From: Paenibacillus silviterrae
GTDB taxonomy: Bacteria > Bacillota > Bacilli > Paenibacillales > NBRC-103111
DNA: 64,000 bases
Direction: 5' to 3'
NCBI RefSeq assembly: GCF_030167925.1
Contig: NZ_JASKUT010000001.1
Span: 3,990,501-4,054,500 of the forward strand
Under the pieces are notes generated by a model. It did no database searches. It was not told where the DNA came from and saw only the letters and a program-made list of their open reading frames with translations. Each line of letters opens with the position of its first letter. Position 1 is the first letter of the stretch. Below, in pieces: positions 8,054 through 16,372 of this stretch. The position numbers and the translations under genes were made by a program.

Positions 8054-9136
8054 ATGTTGGACCGACTCCAAGCACTGGCAGACCGTTATGAGAAGCTGAG
8101 CGAGCTGCTGTGCGATCCGGATGTAGCGAACGATTCGAAAAAATTGCGTGAGTATTCCAAGGAGCAATCCGATCTTCAGGAAACTTACGATGCCTATATG
8201 GAATACAAGAGCGTAGTGGAGCAGTATGATGCCGCTCGCATTATGCAGAACGAAAAGCTCGACGATGAAATGAAAGAGCTTGTGAAGATGGAGCTTGAAG
8301 AGCTATCCGAACGCAAGACGGAGCTCGAAGAAAAGATCAAAATCCTCATGATGCCGAAGGACCCGAACGATGATAAGAACGTCATCGTGGAGATTCGCGG
8401 CGCGGCCGGCGGAGACGAAGCGGCGCTGTTCGCAGCGGATCTGTACCGCATGTATTCGAAATTCGCCGATGCGCAAGGCTGGAGGACGGAAGTGCTGGAT
8501 GCCAGCATGAACGATCTCGGCGGCTTCAAGGAAATCATCTTTACCGTAAACGGTAAGGGTGCGTACTCCAAGCTGAAATTCGAATCCGGAGCCCACCGCG
8601 TTCAGCGGATTCCAACGACGGAGTCCGGTGGACGGATTCATACCTCCACCTCGACGGTAGCGGTGATGCCGGAGATGGAAGAGTTCGATATCGAGATCAA
8701 CGAGAATGATATCCGCGTGGATACCTTCTGTTCGAGCGGTGCGGGCGGTCAGTCCGTTAACACGACGAAATCGGCGGTTCGCGTGACGCACATTCCTACG
8801 GGCATCGTGGCTACGTGTCAGGACGGCAAGTCGCAGAACTCGAACAAAGAGAAGGCACTGCAGGTATTGCGTGCGCGGATCTACGATAAGTTCCAACAGG
8901 AAGAGATGGAGAAGTACGGCGCCGAGCGGAAGAGCAAGGTCGGAACGGGCGACCGCTCCGAGCGCATTCGGACCTACAACTTCCCGCAAAGCCGCGTGAC
9001 GGATCACCGTATCGGCTTGACGCTGCATCGGCTGGATGCGGTATTGAACGGCGACATGGATGAGATCGTATCGGCGCTCACGATCGCTTCCCAGACGGAG
9101 CAGATGGAAAAAGGAGAATACGCGAACCATGCCTAA
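8054..9136 (+). CDS. prfA: peptide chain release factor 1
   Basis: Recognises UAA and UAG in the ribosomal A site and releases the peptide. The GGQ motif ([10 protein letters not shown]) is at residues 231-233. The codon-reading PxT motif of RF1 is P187-T-T189 (RIPTTES), which separates it from RF2 (SPF). 360 aa is the standard length. AAAGGGTG precedes the ATG. The stop overlaps the prmC start by 8 nt, so the methyltransferase that modifies the GGQ glutamine is translationally linked. Confidence 0.97.
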   Translation: MLDRLQALADRYEKLSELLCDPDVANDSKKLREYSKEQSDLQETYDAYMEYKSVVEQYDAARIMQNEKLDDEMKELVKMELEELSERKTELEEKIKILMMPKDPNDDKNVIVEIRGAAGGDEAALFAADLYRMYSKFADAQGWRTEVLDASMNDLGGFKEIIFTVNGKGAYSKLKFESGAHRVQRIPTTESGGRIHTSTSTVAVMPEMEEFDIEINENDIRVDTFCSSGAGGQSVNTTKSAVRVTHIPTGIVATCQDGKSQNSNKEKALQVLRARIYDKFQQEEMEKYGAERKSKVGTGDRSERIRTYNFPQSRVTDHRIGLTLHRLDAVLNGDMDEIVSALTIASQTEQMEKGEYANHA

Positions 9137-10100
9137 TGTGCGCAAGCGTTCGATTCGTGAAGCCTTCGCGGAGGCTTCTTCTTTTTTGCGGGAGCGCGGG
9201 GTGATGGAGCCCGAATCGAACGCGCAGCTGCTGCTTGAGCACCTGCTCGGCACCGATCGAACGGGACTGCTGCTTCGCTGGGCGGAAATGTTCCCCGTGG
9301 AACGCGAAGGGGATTGGCAGGCGCTGCTGGAACGGAAGGCAGCCGGCGAACCGGTGCAATATATCCGCGGGGAGCAGGAGTTTTACGGGCTTCCCTTTGC
9401 CGTGACGCCGGCCGTGCTGATTCCGCGGCCGGAGACGGAGCTGCTGGTGGAGCGGGTCATGGAGCTGGGGCGGCAGCTGTGGCCGGAGGCACGAAAGGAT
9501 GCCGACGCGGAGGATACTGGGAAGCCGATAGCTGGAAACGCAGGCGTGCCGGGAGGAGATGGTCCGCTGGTCGCGGACATCGGTGTAGGCAGCGGGGCGA
9601 TCGCGGTGAGCCTCGCGGTGCATTGTGGGGGCTGGAGGCTGGTCGCGAGCGACATCTCGCCGGAAGCCTTAACGGTGGCGCAGGGCAATGCCGAGCGCCA
9701 CGGCGTGGGTCAGCGGGTCGCCTTCTGGGAAGGGGACCTGCTGGCTCCGTTCATCGAGCGCGGCGTACGCCTCGATGCGGTGGTGTCCAATCCGCCGTAC
9801 ATTCCGGAAGCGGATGAAGCGGGGTTGCAGCCGGAGGTGCGGCTGTATGAGCCGCGGACGGCGCTGTATGGCGGCGCCGACGGGCTGGAGCCGTACCGAA
9901 GGCTGACGGTGCAGCTGGCGAAGCTGCCGGCGCTGCCGGCGCTGGTCGGCTTTGAGGTCGGCCGGGGGCAGGCGGAGGAAGTGCAGCTGCTGCTGGCGGA
10001 AGCCGCGGATTGGGATGCGATCGAGATCATCCCGGATTTGGCCGGCATCGGGCGGCATGTGGTGGCCTATCGGCTGCCTGGAGCGGATAGAGTGAAATAA
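9129..10100 (+). CDS. prmC: release factor glutamine methyltransferase PrmC
   Basis: N5-methylates the GGQ glutamine of release factors using S-adenosylmethionine. Features: N-terminal helical substrate domain, IPRPETE (about 98-104), SAM loop ADIGVGSGA (about 149-157) and NPPY (221-224), which holds the target glutamine. At 323 aa it is longer than the Bacillus enzyme (about 288) because of a roughly 25-residue Ala/Asp/Gly-rich insertion just before the SAM loop. The ATG at 9129 has AAAAGGAGAA upstream and overlaps prfA; an earlier in-frame start inside prfA is not needed. G+C is clearly higher than in neighbouring genes. Confidence 0.94.
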   Translation: MPNVRKRSIREAFAEASSFLRERGVMEPESNAQLLLEHLLGTDRTGLLLRWAEMFPVEREGDWQALLERKAAGEPVQYIRGEQEFYGLPFAVTPAVLIPRPETELLVERVMELGRQLWPEARKDADAEDTGKPIAGNAGVPGGDGPLVADIGVGSGAIAVSLAVHCGGWRLVASDISPEALTVAQGNAERHGVGQRVAFWEGDLLAPFIERGVRLDAVVSNPPYIPEADEAGLQPEVRLYEPRTALYGGADGLEPYRRLTVQLAKLPALPALVGFEVGRGQAEEVQLLLAEAADWDAIEIIPDLAGIGRHVVAYRLPGADRVK

Positions 10101-10315
10101 TCATTTAAGGTGCTTAGGTAGTTCAAACAGACTGGGATAAGGTTATAGAATCACTTTACAGAGTCCAATGGGTTGGTCCCGTCTTTCTTTTGATCGCTGT
10201 AAGGTGAAAAAATCATCTATCAACGGAGATTGAGTGATTTTATGTGCTTTTAGCGGTAAAATCACTTTATCGAGTGGCTGGGAATCTAGTATTTTCAAAA
10301 ATAATAGATTGCTAG

Positions 10316-10344
10316 GTTTAAACTCTCTCAAACCGGACATACTG
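10316..10344 (+). promoter_or_regulatory. probable sigma-F promoter of spoIIR
   Basis: GTTTA (fits GYWTA), a 14-nt spacer and GGACATACTG (fits GGNNANANTN), about 40 nt before the spoIIR start. The spacing and -10 pattern are the same as upstream of spoIIQ in this window. The rest of the 285-nt prmC-spoIIR gap holds two near-copies of ATCACTTTA-CGAG and nothing else I can name. Confidence 0.55.
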
Positions 10345-10385
10345 AGAATCATAGAGTCACAAGAGGTTGAGAGGGGCTGACGAAG

Positions 10386-11123
10386 ATGGTTAAACGATTC
10401 GCGTGGAGACAATACGCATATATGGTGTTCGCTCTTATGGTACTGCTGATGTGCTGGGAAGCAAACCGCTCTCAGGCAGCGCTGTATCTGGCTCCAGCCG
10501 GTACGGATGCGGCAGTGATCCCGCAGGAATCGATTCGTCTTCGTATTTTGGCCAACTCGGATGCTCCGGAGGATCAATGGATTAAGCGCCAGGTCCGTGA
10601 TGCTATCATCGAACAGATGAATGCTTGGGTCACGGCACCGCAAGGCATTGAAGAAGCTCGTGCGGTAGTGACCGCCCGTCTGCCTGAATTGAACGGTGTA
10701 GTAGGAGCAACGCTGGAGAAGTACGGCTTCGATTATAGCTATAACGTGGAGCTGGGCGTGGTCCCGTTCCCTACGAAAATGTACGGCAATCAAGTATATC
10801 CAGCAGGCGAGTATGAGGCGCTTCGCGTTTCGATCGGTGCGGCGGAAGGGCAAAACTGGTGGTGTGTGCTGTTCCCGCCGCTGTGCTTCGTCGATTCGGA
10901 GATGATTGCCAAGAAGAAAACCAGTAACACGGCATATGCCGCTTCTGCGGAAGAAGTGGAAGAAAAGCCGGCTGCTGAACCAAAGGGTAAGGAAAAGGGC
11001 AAGACTCCTGCTGCATCGGTGGCCAAAGCGGAAGTGGAGAAGACGGATGCTGCCGGCGAAAAACCGGAGGTACGTTTCTTCCTGTGGGATCTGATGAAGA
11101 AGATCGGTTCGTTATTCGCATAG
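10386..11123 (+). CDS. spoIIR: stage II sporulation protein R
   Basis: Signal protein made in the forespore and exported to the intermembrane space, where it activates the SpoIIGA protease to process pro-sigma-E in the mother cell. The N-terminus has one hydrophobic segment (about 10-28). The conserved core includes IRLRILANSD, RDAIIEQMN and the WWCVLFPPLCF motif near residue 155-166. A Lys/Glu/Ala-rich tail (170-235), low in complexity, precedes a conserved end (RFFLWDLMKKI). The ribosome site is GAGAGGGG. The gene is immediately followed by sua5, as in Bacillus relatives. A sigma-F promoter is visible upstream. Confidence 0.93.
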   Translation: MVKRFAWRQYAYMVFALMVLLMCWEANRSQAALYLAPAGTDAAVIPQESIRLRILANSDAPEDQWIKRQVRDAIIEQMNAWVTAPQGIEEARAVVTARLPELNGVVGATLEKYGFDYSYNVELGVVPFPTKMYGNQVYPAGEYEALRVSIGAAEGQNWWCVLFPPLCFVDSEMIAKKKTSNTAYAASAEEVEEKPAAEPKGKEKGKTPAASVAKAEVEKTDAAGEKPEVRFFLWDLMKKIGSLFA

Positions 11124-11146
11124 TATCGTAAGAAGGACGGGAAGAC

Positions 11147-12208
11147 ATGACGAAAACATGGGTTGTGGATTCGGAGCAGGCATCGCCGGTAGGATTGGCT
11201 GAAGCCGGGATGCTGCTCCGGGATGGCGGGACGATAGCGTTCCCTACGGAAACGGTATACGGGCTTGGGGCGGATGCGCGCAGTTCGGAGGCCGTGGCCA
11301 AAATATTCGAGGCAAAAGGACGACCGTCGGATAATCCGCTGATCGTTCACATCGCCGACCGGTCTCAGCTTGAGGAGCTCGCCGCTCCTGCGGATGAGGC
11401 CGTTTCGCGTTTGCTGGACGCGTTCTGGCCCGGCCCGCTGACCGTAGTGCTCCCGGTCCGCGAGGGCGTGCTATCCCCGCTGGTCACCGCGGGGCTGAAC
11501 ACCGTCGGTGTGCGCATGCCCGCACACCCGGTGGCGCTGCAGCTGATCGCCGCTGCAGGCTGCCCTGTCGCGGCCCCGAGCGCCAATCGCTCCGGCCGCC
11601 CCAGCCCCACACAGGCCCGCCACGTGTGGGAGGATCTTGCAGGCCGCATCGACGGCCTCGTCGACGGCGGCCCGACCGGCGTCGGCCTTGAGTCGACGGT
11701 CGTGCAGCTCGCCGAAGGCGTCCTGCACATCCTGCGGCCCGGCGGCGTGACGGCAGATCAGCTTCGCGAAGCGCTGCCGGACATCCCCGTGCGGGAGGGG
11801 GAAGCCACGCCGCATGAAGCCGAGGCTCCGCGCGCTCCGGGGATGAAGTACACGCACTACGCGCCCCGCGGCCGTGCCGTGCTCGTTCAAGGCCGGCCGG
11901 GCACCGGCCCCGAACAAGTGCTCGCTCGCATCCAGAGCGAGCTCGACCAAGCGCATGCCCGTGGCGAGCGCACCGGCGTCCTCACGTACCGTGAGCACGC
12001 CGGCCGCCTCCGGGCGGATCACGTCGCGCTCTGCGGCGCCCTCAGCGACCTCGAGGAGGTCGCCCACGGGCTCTACGCAGCGCTCCGCAGCTTCGATGAA
12101 GCGGAGTCCGGCTTCATCGTGATCGAGGCCTGCCCGGAGGACGGGCTCGGCGCGGCGATCATGAACCGGCTGCGCAAGGCGGCCGGCAACGAAATCATCC
12201 TCGTGTAA
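11147..12208 (+). CDS. sua5: threonylcarbamoyl-AMP synthase, Sua5 type
   Basis: First step of t6A37 tRNA modification: joins threonine, bicarbonate and ATP to L-threonylcarbamoyl-AMP. The N-terminal YrdC domain (1-205) contains FPTETVYGLGAD, KGRPSDNPLIVH and SANRSGRPSPT. A linker with GMKYTHYAPRG leads to the C-terminal Sua5 domain (about 230-345). At 353 aa it is the two-domain form (YwlC), not the short TsaC. The middle of the gene is strikingly G+C-rich compared with neighbours, with nearly all codons ending in G or C. It follows spoIIR by 23 nt and may be partly co-transcribed. Confidence 0.93.
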   Translation: MTKTWVVDSEQASPVGLAEAGMLLRDGGTIAFPTETVYGLGADARSSEAVAKIFEAKGRPSDNPLIVHIADRSQLEELAAPADEAVSRLLDAFWPGPLTVVLPVREGVLSPLVTAGLNTVGVRMPAHPVALQLIAAAGCPVAAPSANRSGRPSPTQARHVWEDLAGRIDGLVDGGPTGVGLESTVVQLAEGVLHILRPGGVTADQLREALPDIPVREGEATPHEAEAPRAPGMKYTHYAPRGRAVLVQGRPGTGPEQVLARIQSELDQAHARGERTGVLTYREHAGRLRADHVALCGALSDLEEVAHGLYAALRSFDEAESGFIVIEACPEDGLGAAIMNRLRKAAGNEIILV

Positions 12209-12251
12209 TCCCGGAGCATGCCCCGGCACCGTGCCAAGCCTAGGCATGTTT

Positions 12252-12293
12252 CCCCCTTGTCCCGCATAAGTTGATGAGGAACAGGACAGGGGG
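12252..12293 (+). repeat. inverted repeat directly upstream of the mntP ribosome site
   Basis: CCCCCTTGTCC pairs with GGACAGGGGG (one bulged base) around a 21-nt loop. The right arm ends exactly where the mntP GAGGAG ribosome site begins. It could be a terminator of the sua5 unit without T tract or a translational control hairpin; I do not recognise a Mn riboswitch. Confidence 0.5.
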
Positions 12294-12305
12294 TTGAGGA
12301 GAAGC

Positions 12306-12872
12306 ATGACTTGGGCGTCGCCGCTATTTTGGGGACATTTTGTAACGATACTAATCATGGCTGTAGCCCTTGGTCTGGACGCACTGTCGCTTGGCCTGGG
12401 CATTGGTATGAAGGGAATTCGCAAGCTGGATATACTGAAGATCAGCCTGGTAATCGCGTTCTTCCACATGATTATGCCGCTTGGCGGGATGTGGATGGGG
12501 GGCGTCGTGAGCGGACTGCTCGGGCAGGTCGCGACGATCTGCGGAGGCATTCTGCTGCTGCTGCTGGGTGCTCATATGGTGTACAGCTCTCTCAAGGGAG
12601 ACGAGGTGCAATCGTTCGATCATCGGACGCTCTGGGGGATTACCTTGTTTTCTCTGAGTGTCAGCATTGATTCCTTTTCCGTGGGTGTATCGCTCGGGAT
12701 GTTTGCAGGGGACCCGCTGCTGACCGTACTGGTGTTCGGCGCGGTAGGAGGCTTGATGTCGGTGACCGGCTTGATGATGGGCCGTCATGTAGGGTCTTGG
12801 GTGGGCGAGTACGGAGAGACGTTTGGCGGCATTATCCTGCTGGCCTTCGGATTGAAATTCGTATTTGCTTGA
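12306..12872 (+). CDS. mntP: MntP-type manganese efflux pump
   Basis: Small membrane protein (188 aa) with six predicted helices in two homologous halves. Each half carries the conserved acidic residue in its first helix: D25 in ALGLDALSLG and D122 in VSIDSFSVGVS, matching the essential aspartates of MntP exporters. It would lower cytoplasmic Mn2+. The ATG follows TTGAGGAGAAGC; a TTG four codons upstream is an alternative but lies inside the ribosome site. Equivalent to ywlD in the Bacillus order sua5-mntP-ywlE. A stable hairpin abuts the ribosome site. Confidence 0.88.
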   Translation: MTWASPLFWGHFVTILIMAVALGLDALSLGLGIGMKGIRKLDILKISLVIAFFHMIMPLGGMWMGGVVSGLLGQVATICGGILLLLLGAHMVYSSLKGDEVQSFDHRTLWGITLFSLSVSIDSFSVGVSLGMFAGDPLLTVLVFGAVGGLMSVTGLMMGRHVGSWVGEYGETFGGIILLAFGLKFVFA

Positions 12873-13019
12873 AGCGGCTGCATTCCCCTATCCATATTTA
12901 TCTCCATTTGAGGTACAATAAGGAGTAGGGTATCGATGTAAATCGGCATCATCCAAAGCATGAAGGAGACGGCACGCAGCCGATCCTAATCTTCTTAACA
13001 AGGAGGCAGGCCCATTCCG

Positions 13020-13619
13020 ATGAAGCATAACAAAAGGATTTTGTTCGTCTGCACCGGCAACACCTGCCGAAGTCCGATGGCGGAAGGCATGATGCGCTTG
13101 CTGCTGCAGGAGCAAGGACTTCAAGATATGGAGGTGCGCTCGGCGGGAGTGGCGGCCTATGATGGTACGGCGATGTCCGATCACGCAGCGACCATACTGA
13201 AAGAGAAGGGCTTCGGGGAGGAGCTTCGATCCACTCAGCTGAATGAGACGCTGGTGGATTGGGCGGACTTGATTCTAACGATGACGAATAATCATAAGCG
13301 TCATACGATTCAGCTCTATCCGCATGCGGTGGACAAGGTGGCAACCTTGAAGGAATACGTTGATGATAAGCTGGAGGCGGCAGGCAAAATCGCAGAGATG
13401 AACAGCTTGCTCACCGAGCTGCAGCTGAAGCGGGCCTTGGCGCAGCCGGTGACCGACGAAGAACGGGCGCGTCTGATGACTCTGGAGCGGGAGCTTCCGA
13501 ATCAAGACATCGCCGATCCGTTCGGCGGGCCGGTGTCGCTTTATCGGCAGTGCGCCGTGGAGATTGAGGAGCAGCTTCACAAATTGGTCCGAAAGCTGAA
13601 GCAAGGCGGGCAACAATAG
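13020..13619 (+). CDS. ywlE: protein arginine phosphatase YwlE (low-molecular-weight PTP family)
   Basis: Reverses McsB arginine phosphorylation that marks proteins for ClpCP. The phosphatase loop C11-T-G-N-T15-C-R17-S has Thr at the fifth loop position, the feature known to favour phospho-arginine over phospho-tyrosine. The catalytic aspartate is in DIADPFGG. At 199 aa it is about 45-50 residues longer than the Bacillus enzyme; the extra part is a charged helical segment (about 107-155) between the core and the DPFGG loop. AGGAGG lies about 13 nt upstream. Next comes the riboswitch-controlled rpiB unit. Confidence 0.88.
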   Translation: MKHNKRILFVCTGNTCRSPMAEGMMRLLLQEQGLQDMEVRSAGVAAYDGTAMSDHAATILKEKGFGEELRSTQLNETLVDWADLILTMTNNHKRHTIQLYPHAVDKVATLKEYVDDKLEAAGKIAEMNSLLTELQLKRALAQPVTDEERARLMTLERELPNQDIADPFGGPVSLYRQCAVEIEEQLHKLVRKLKQGGQQ

Positions 13620-13622
13620 GGC

Positions 13623-13651
13623 TTTACAGAGCCGCCGGAATCCGATATGAT
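13623..13651 (+). promoter_or_regulatory. sigma-A promoter of the ZTP-riboswitch operon
   Basis: TTTACA, 17-nt spacer and TATGAT start immediately after the ywlE stop. The predicted start site falls just before the riboswitch P1 stem. Confidence 0.7.
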
Positions 13652-13662
13652 AAATGTATCAA

Positions 13663-13740
13663 ATAAGACCTGATGTAACTGGCGACGAGTGGAACCAACC
13701 ACAGTGGAGCATCAGGGAATACGGCCGGTCGCCTGGGCAA
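13663..13740 (+). ncRNA. ZTP riboswitch (pfl motif)
   Basis: P1 CCTGATG (13669-13675) pairs with CATCAGG (13710-13716). Inside are the conserved CTGGCGAC, a small GTGG-CCAC hairpin and TGGAG. The 3' domain has GCCGG-TCGCCTGGGCA. GGCGAC (13681-13686) is complementary to GTCGCC, giving the known pseudoknot. The class senses ZTP/ZMP, alarms of low 10-formyl-folate. A terminator hairpin follows directly, and the operon ends in glyA, a one-carbon gene, which fits the class. Confidence 0.88.
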
Positions 13741-13784
13741 AGAGCATTGGAATGCTGTGAACAGCATTCGACATGCTCTTTTTT
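13741..13784 (+). terminator. riboswitch-controlled terminator
   Basis: Long hairpin AGAGCAT-x-GAATGCTG / CAGCATTC-x-ATGCTCT followed by TTTTTT, starting right at the end of the riboswitch core. Ligand binding is expected to prevent its formation and switch the operon on. Confidence 0.85.
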
Positions 13785-13852
13785 CGTTTTTGTCGAAGCT
13801 TTCGGTTATAATGGAGCTATGGAAATATCAATCTCCAAGGAGGACGAAAGTT

Positions 13853-14311
13853 ATGAAGGTAGCCGTAGGCGCAGATCACGCAGGTGTACGCTTGAAGGAT
13901 GAATTGATCAGCTTTATCGAATCGCTGGGACATCAAGTGGAGGATCTCGGTTGCAATTGCACCGATTCCGTTGACTATCCGGACTATGCGATCGCGGTAT
14001 GCGAGAAGGTGACGCAGGGGGAAGCGGATAAGGGAATTCTGATCTGCGGAACCGGGATCGGAATGACAATCGCGGCGAACAAGGTGCCGGGTATTCGCTG
14101 CGCTTTGGTTCACGATCTGTTCTCGGCGAAGGCTACACGGGAGCATAATGATTCGAACGTGCTGGCCATGGGAGAGCGTATTATCGGCCCCGGCGTTGCA
14201 CAGGAAATCATCCGGATCTGGCTCGAAACGGAGTTTTCCCAAGGCGAGCGCCATCAGAACCGTGTGAGCAAAGTGAAGGCGATCGAAGATAAGTTCGCAC
14301 TTCATCCATAG
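13853..14311 (+). CDS. rpiB: ribose-5-phosphate isomerase B
   Basis: Interconverts ribose-5-phosphate and ribulose-5-phosphate, supplying ribose for nucleotide synthesis. RpiB/LacA fold of 152 aa: N-terminal GADHAG, catalytic C65 in CGTGIGM, and the AKATREHNDSNVLAMG segment. The ATG at 13853 follows AAGGAGGACGAAAGTT; a longer reading frame back to 13757 would run through the terminator and is rejected. First gene of the riboswitch-controlled unit with ywlG and glyA. Confidence 0.94.
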   Translation: MKVAVGADHAGVRLKDELISFIESLGHQVEDLGCNCTDSVDYPDYAIAVCEKVTQGEADKGILICGTGIGMTIAANKVPGIRCALVHDLFSAKATREHNDSNVLAMGERIIGPGVAQEIIRIWLETEFSQGERHQNRVSKVKAIEDKFALHP

Positions 14312-14334
14312 GTCGGGAAGAGGGGGAACGAACG

Positions 14335-14916
14335 ATGACGGTTCAGCTTTCCCAGATCAAGGAGCAGGTAAGGCAAATTATTGAGGAGCTTGCACGCGCA
14401 GGAGGCCTGGAGCGGGAACAGCTTCTCGTGATCGGCACCAGCACCAGCGAGATTCTCGGTCACCATATCGGTACCTCAGGAACCGAGGAGGTTGCTCGTC
14501 ACATTTACGAAGGAGTCGAGGAGGCCCGGCAAGCGATCGGCTTCTACCCGGTCTACCAATGCTGCGAGCATTTGAATCGAGCGCTTGTTATAGAGCGCGA
14601 TGCGATGCGCAGGTATCAGCTGGAGCAGGTTTCCGTCATCCCGGTGCCGAAGGCCGGAGGTTCGATGGCATCCTATGCCTACAAGCATCTCCGGGAGGCG
14701 GTCGTCGTTGAAACGGTGCAGGCTCATGCGGGCATCGATCTCGGAGGTACTTTGATCGGCATGCATCTCAAGCGGGTAGCGGTGCCGTATCGGCCGTCGA
14801 TCCGAACCATCGGACAGGCGACCGTCCAGGCGGCCTATACCCGACCTAAACTGATTGGCGGAGCTAGAGCGGTGTACACCGCAGAAGCACCCCATCCAGA
14901 CAGCAACTGCAATTAA
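14335..14916 (+). CDS. ywlG: YwlG family protein (UPF0340)
   Basis: A 193-aa protein matching the Bacillus YwlG/TIGR01440 family in length and in position between rpiB and glyA. Visible conserved stretches include VIGTSTSEI, YQCCEHLNRALVIER and PKAGGSMASYAY. No membrane segment. The family has no proven function; the fixed link to glyA and rpiB under a ZTP riboswitch suggests a role near one-carbon or nucleotide metabolism (inference). AGGGGG lies upstream of the ATG. Confidence 0.88.
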   Translation: MTVQLSQIKEQVRQIIEELARAGGLEREQLLVIGTSTSEILGHHIGTSGTEEVARHIYEGVEEARQAIGFYPVYQCCEHLNRALVIERDAMRRYQLEQVSVIPVPKAGGSMASYAYKHLREAVVVETVQAHAGIDLGGTLIGMHLKRVAVPYRPSIRTIGQATVQAAYTRPKLIGGARAVYTAEAPHPDSNCN

Positions 14917-14949
14917 TTATATACATCAATCATTGGGGAGGAATTTACC

Positions 14950-16197
14950 ATGGAACAATTACGCAAGCAGGATCCTAAAATCGTAGAAGCCCTGAACCTC
15001 GAGCTCGGCCGTCAACGCGACAAAATCGAGCTGATCGCATCCGAGAACTTCGTTAGCGAAGCGGTGATGCAGGCCATGGGCACTGTGCTGACGAACAAAT
15101 ATGCGGAAGGTTACCCAAGCAAGCGTTACTATGGCGGTTGTGAATACGTGGATATCGTGGAGGATATTGCCCGTGACCGTGCGAAGGAGCTGTTCGGTGC
15201 CGAGCATGCGAACGTTCAGCCTCACTCCGGCGCACAAGCGAACCTTGCCGTTTACTTGGCGGCAGTCAACGCAGGCGATACCATTCTGGGTATGAACCTG
15301 GCGCATGGCGGTCACTTGACTCACGGCAGCCCGGTAAACGCATCCGGTATTCTTTATAACTTCGTGGCTTACGGCGTAAGCGAGTCCGACTCCCGCATCG
15401 ATTATGATGATGTTCGTAAGGTAGCTTTCAAGCACAAGCCTCGTCTGATCGTGGCTGGCGCAAGTGCTTACCCTCGCATCATCGATTTTGAGAAAATGGC
15501 GCAAATCGCTAATGATGTAGGCGCGCTGTTCATGGTAGACATGGCGCATATCGCCGGTCTGGTTGCAGCCGGCTTGCATCCGAATCCGGTGCCTTATGCT
15601 CATTTCGTTACAACGACAACTCACAAAACGCTCCGCGGTCCTCGCGGCGGTATGATCCTGTGCCGAAAGCCATGGGCTGCAGCGATTGATAAAGCGGTGT
15701 TCCCAGGTACACAGGGCGGTCCTCTAATGCACGTGATCGCAGCGAAGGCCGTTGCGCTTGGCGAAGCACTGCAGCCTGACTTCAAGACGTACGCCCAGAA
15801 CGTAGTGACTAATGCGAAGGTATTGTCCGAAAGCTTGCTCGCCGAGGGTGTGAACCTGGTGTCCGGCGGTACGGACAACCACCTGATGCTGATCGACCTG
15901 CGCAGCCTGAACATTTCCGGTAAGGATGCGGAACACCTTCTGGACGAAATCGGCGTAACGGTGAACAAGAACGCCATTCCTTTCGATCCGGCGAAGCCGA
16001 TGATCACAAGCGGTATCCGTGTTGGTACGGCGGCTGTGACTTCCCGCGGTATGGACCAGGAAGCGATGAAGACGATCGCCAAGATCATTGCGTTGACGCT
16101 GAAGAACCCTACCGATACGACAGTGCATGAGAAGGTTCGCGGTATGGTGAAGGATTTGACAGCGCAGTTCCCAATGTACCCGGGCTTGGGCTATTAA
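14950..16197 (+). CDS. glyA: serine hydroxymethyltransferase
   Basis: PLP enzyme that converts serine and tetrahydrofolate to glycine and 5,10-methylene-THF, the main one-carbon source. The PLP lysine lies in [13 protein letters not shown] (about residue 230). Also visible are [11 protein letters not shown] near the N-terminus and the folate-side [13 protein letters not shown]. 415 aa is typical. GGGGAGG precedes the ATG. Last gene of the unit controlled by the ZTP riboswitch, closed by a strong terminator. Codon use suggests high expression. Confidence 0.97.
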   Translation: MEQLRKQDPKIVEALNLELGRQRDKIELIASENFVSEAVMQAMGTVLTNKYAEGYPSKRYYGGCEYVDIVEDIARDRAKELFGAEHANVQPHSGAQANLAVYLAAVNAGDTILGMNLAHGGHLTHGSPVNASGILYNFVAYGVSESDSRIDYDDVRKVAFKHKPRLIVAGASAYPRIIDFEKMAQIANDVGALFMVDMAHIAGLVAAGLHPNPVPYAHFVTTTTHKTLRGPRGGMILCRKPWAAAIDKAVFPGTQGGPLMHVIAAKAVALGEALQPDFKTYAQNVVTNAKVLSESLLAEGVNLVSGGTDNHLMLIDLRSLNISGKDAEHLLDEIGVTVNKNAIPFDPAKPMITSGIRVGTAAVTSRGMDQEAMKTIAKIIALTLKNPTDTTVHEKVRGMVKDLTAQFPMYPGLGY

Positions 16198-16204
16198 TAA
16201 ATAG

Positions 16205-16243
16205 GGAGGCAGCCACAATGGTGGCTGCCTCCGTTTATTTTTT
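16205..16243 (+). terminator. intrinsic terminator after glyA
   Basis: Near-perfect hairpin GGAGGCAGCCAC/GTGGCTGCCTCC with a short loop, followed by a T-rich tail. Confidence 0.9.
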
Positions 16244-16324
16244 GCGAACAGGCCGCCTTGAGGCGCCCTTTATTCTATGTGTGAAAACCATAGGTAATTC
16301 GATTAGAATATTTTAGGTACCCTG

Positions 16325-16333
16325 TGGTATAAT
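16325..16333 (+). promoter_or_regulatory. extended -10 promoter of upp
   Basis: TGGTATAAT (TGn plus perfect -10) about 40 nt before the upp start. No good -35 is visible. Confidence 0.5.
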
Positions 16334-16372
16334 AGATAAGATTTTGGGTTTTTCATAGGGGGAAGCAGGAGT

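Noticed and set aside
10148..10275. Repeated ATCACTTTA motif in the prmC-spoIIR gap
   Set aside because: Two loose copies and one inverted relative without regular spacing; too weak to call an operator.
10143..10853. 236-codon minus-strand frame across the prmC-spoIIR gap and spoIIR
   Set aside because: Mostly antisense to spoIIR and covers its promoter; no ribosome site or recognisable domain.
13757..13852. N-terminal extension of rpiB
   Set aside because: Would translate through the riboswitch terminator; the ATG at 13853 has a perfect ribosome site and gives the family N-terminus.
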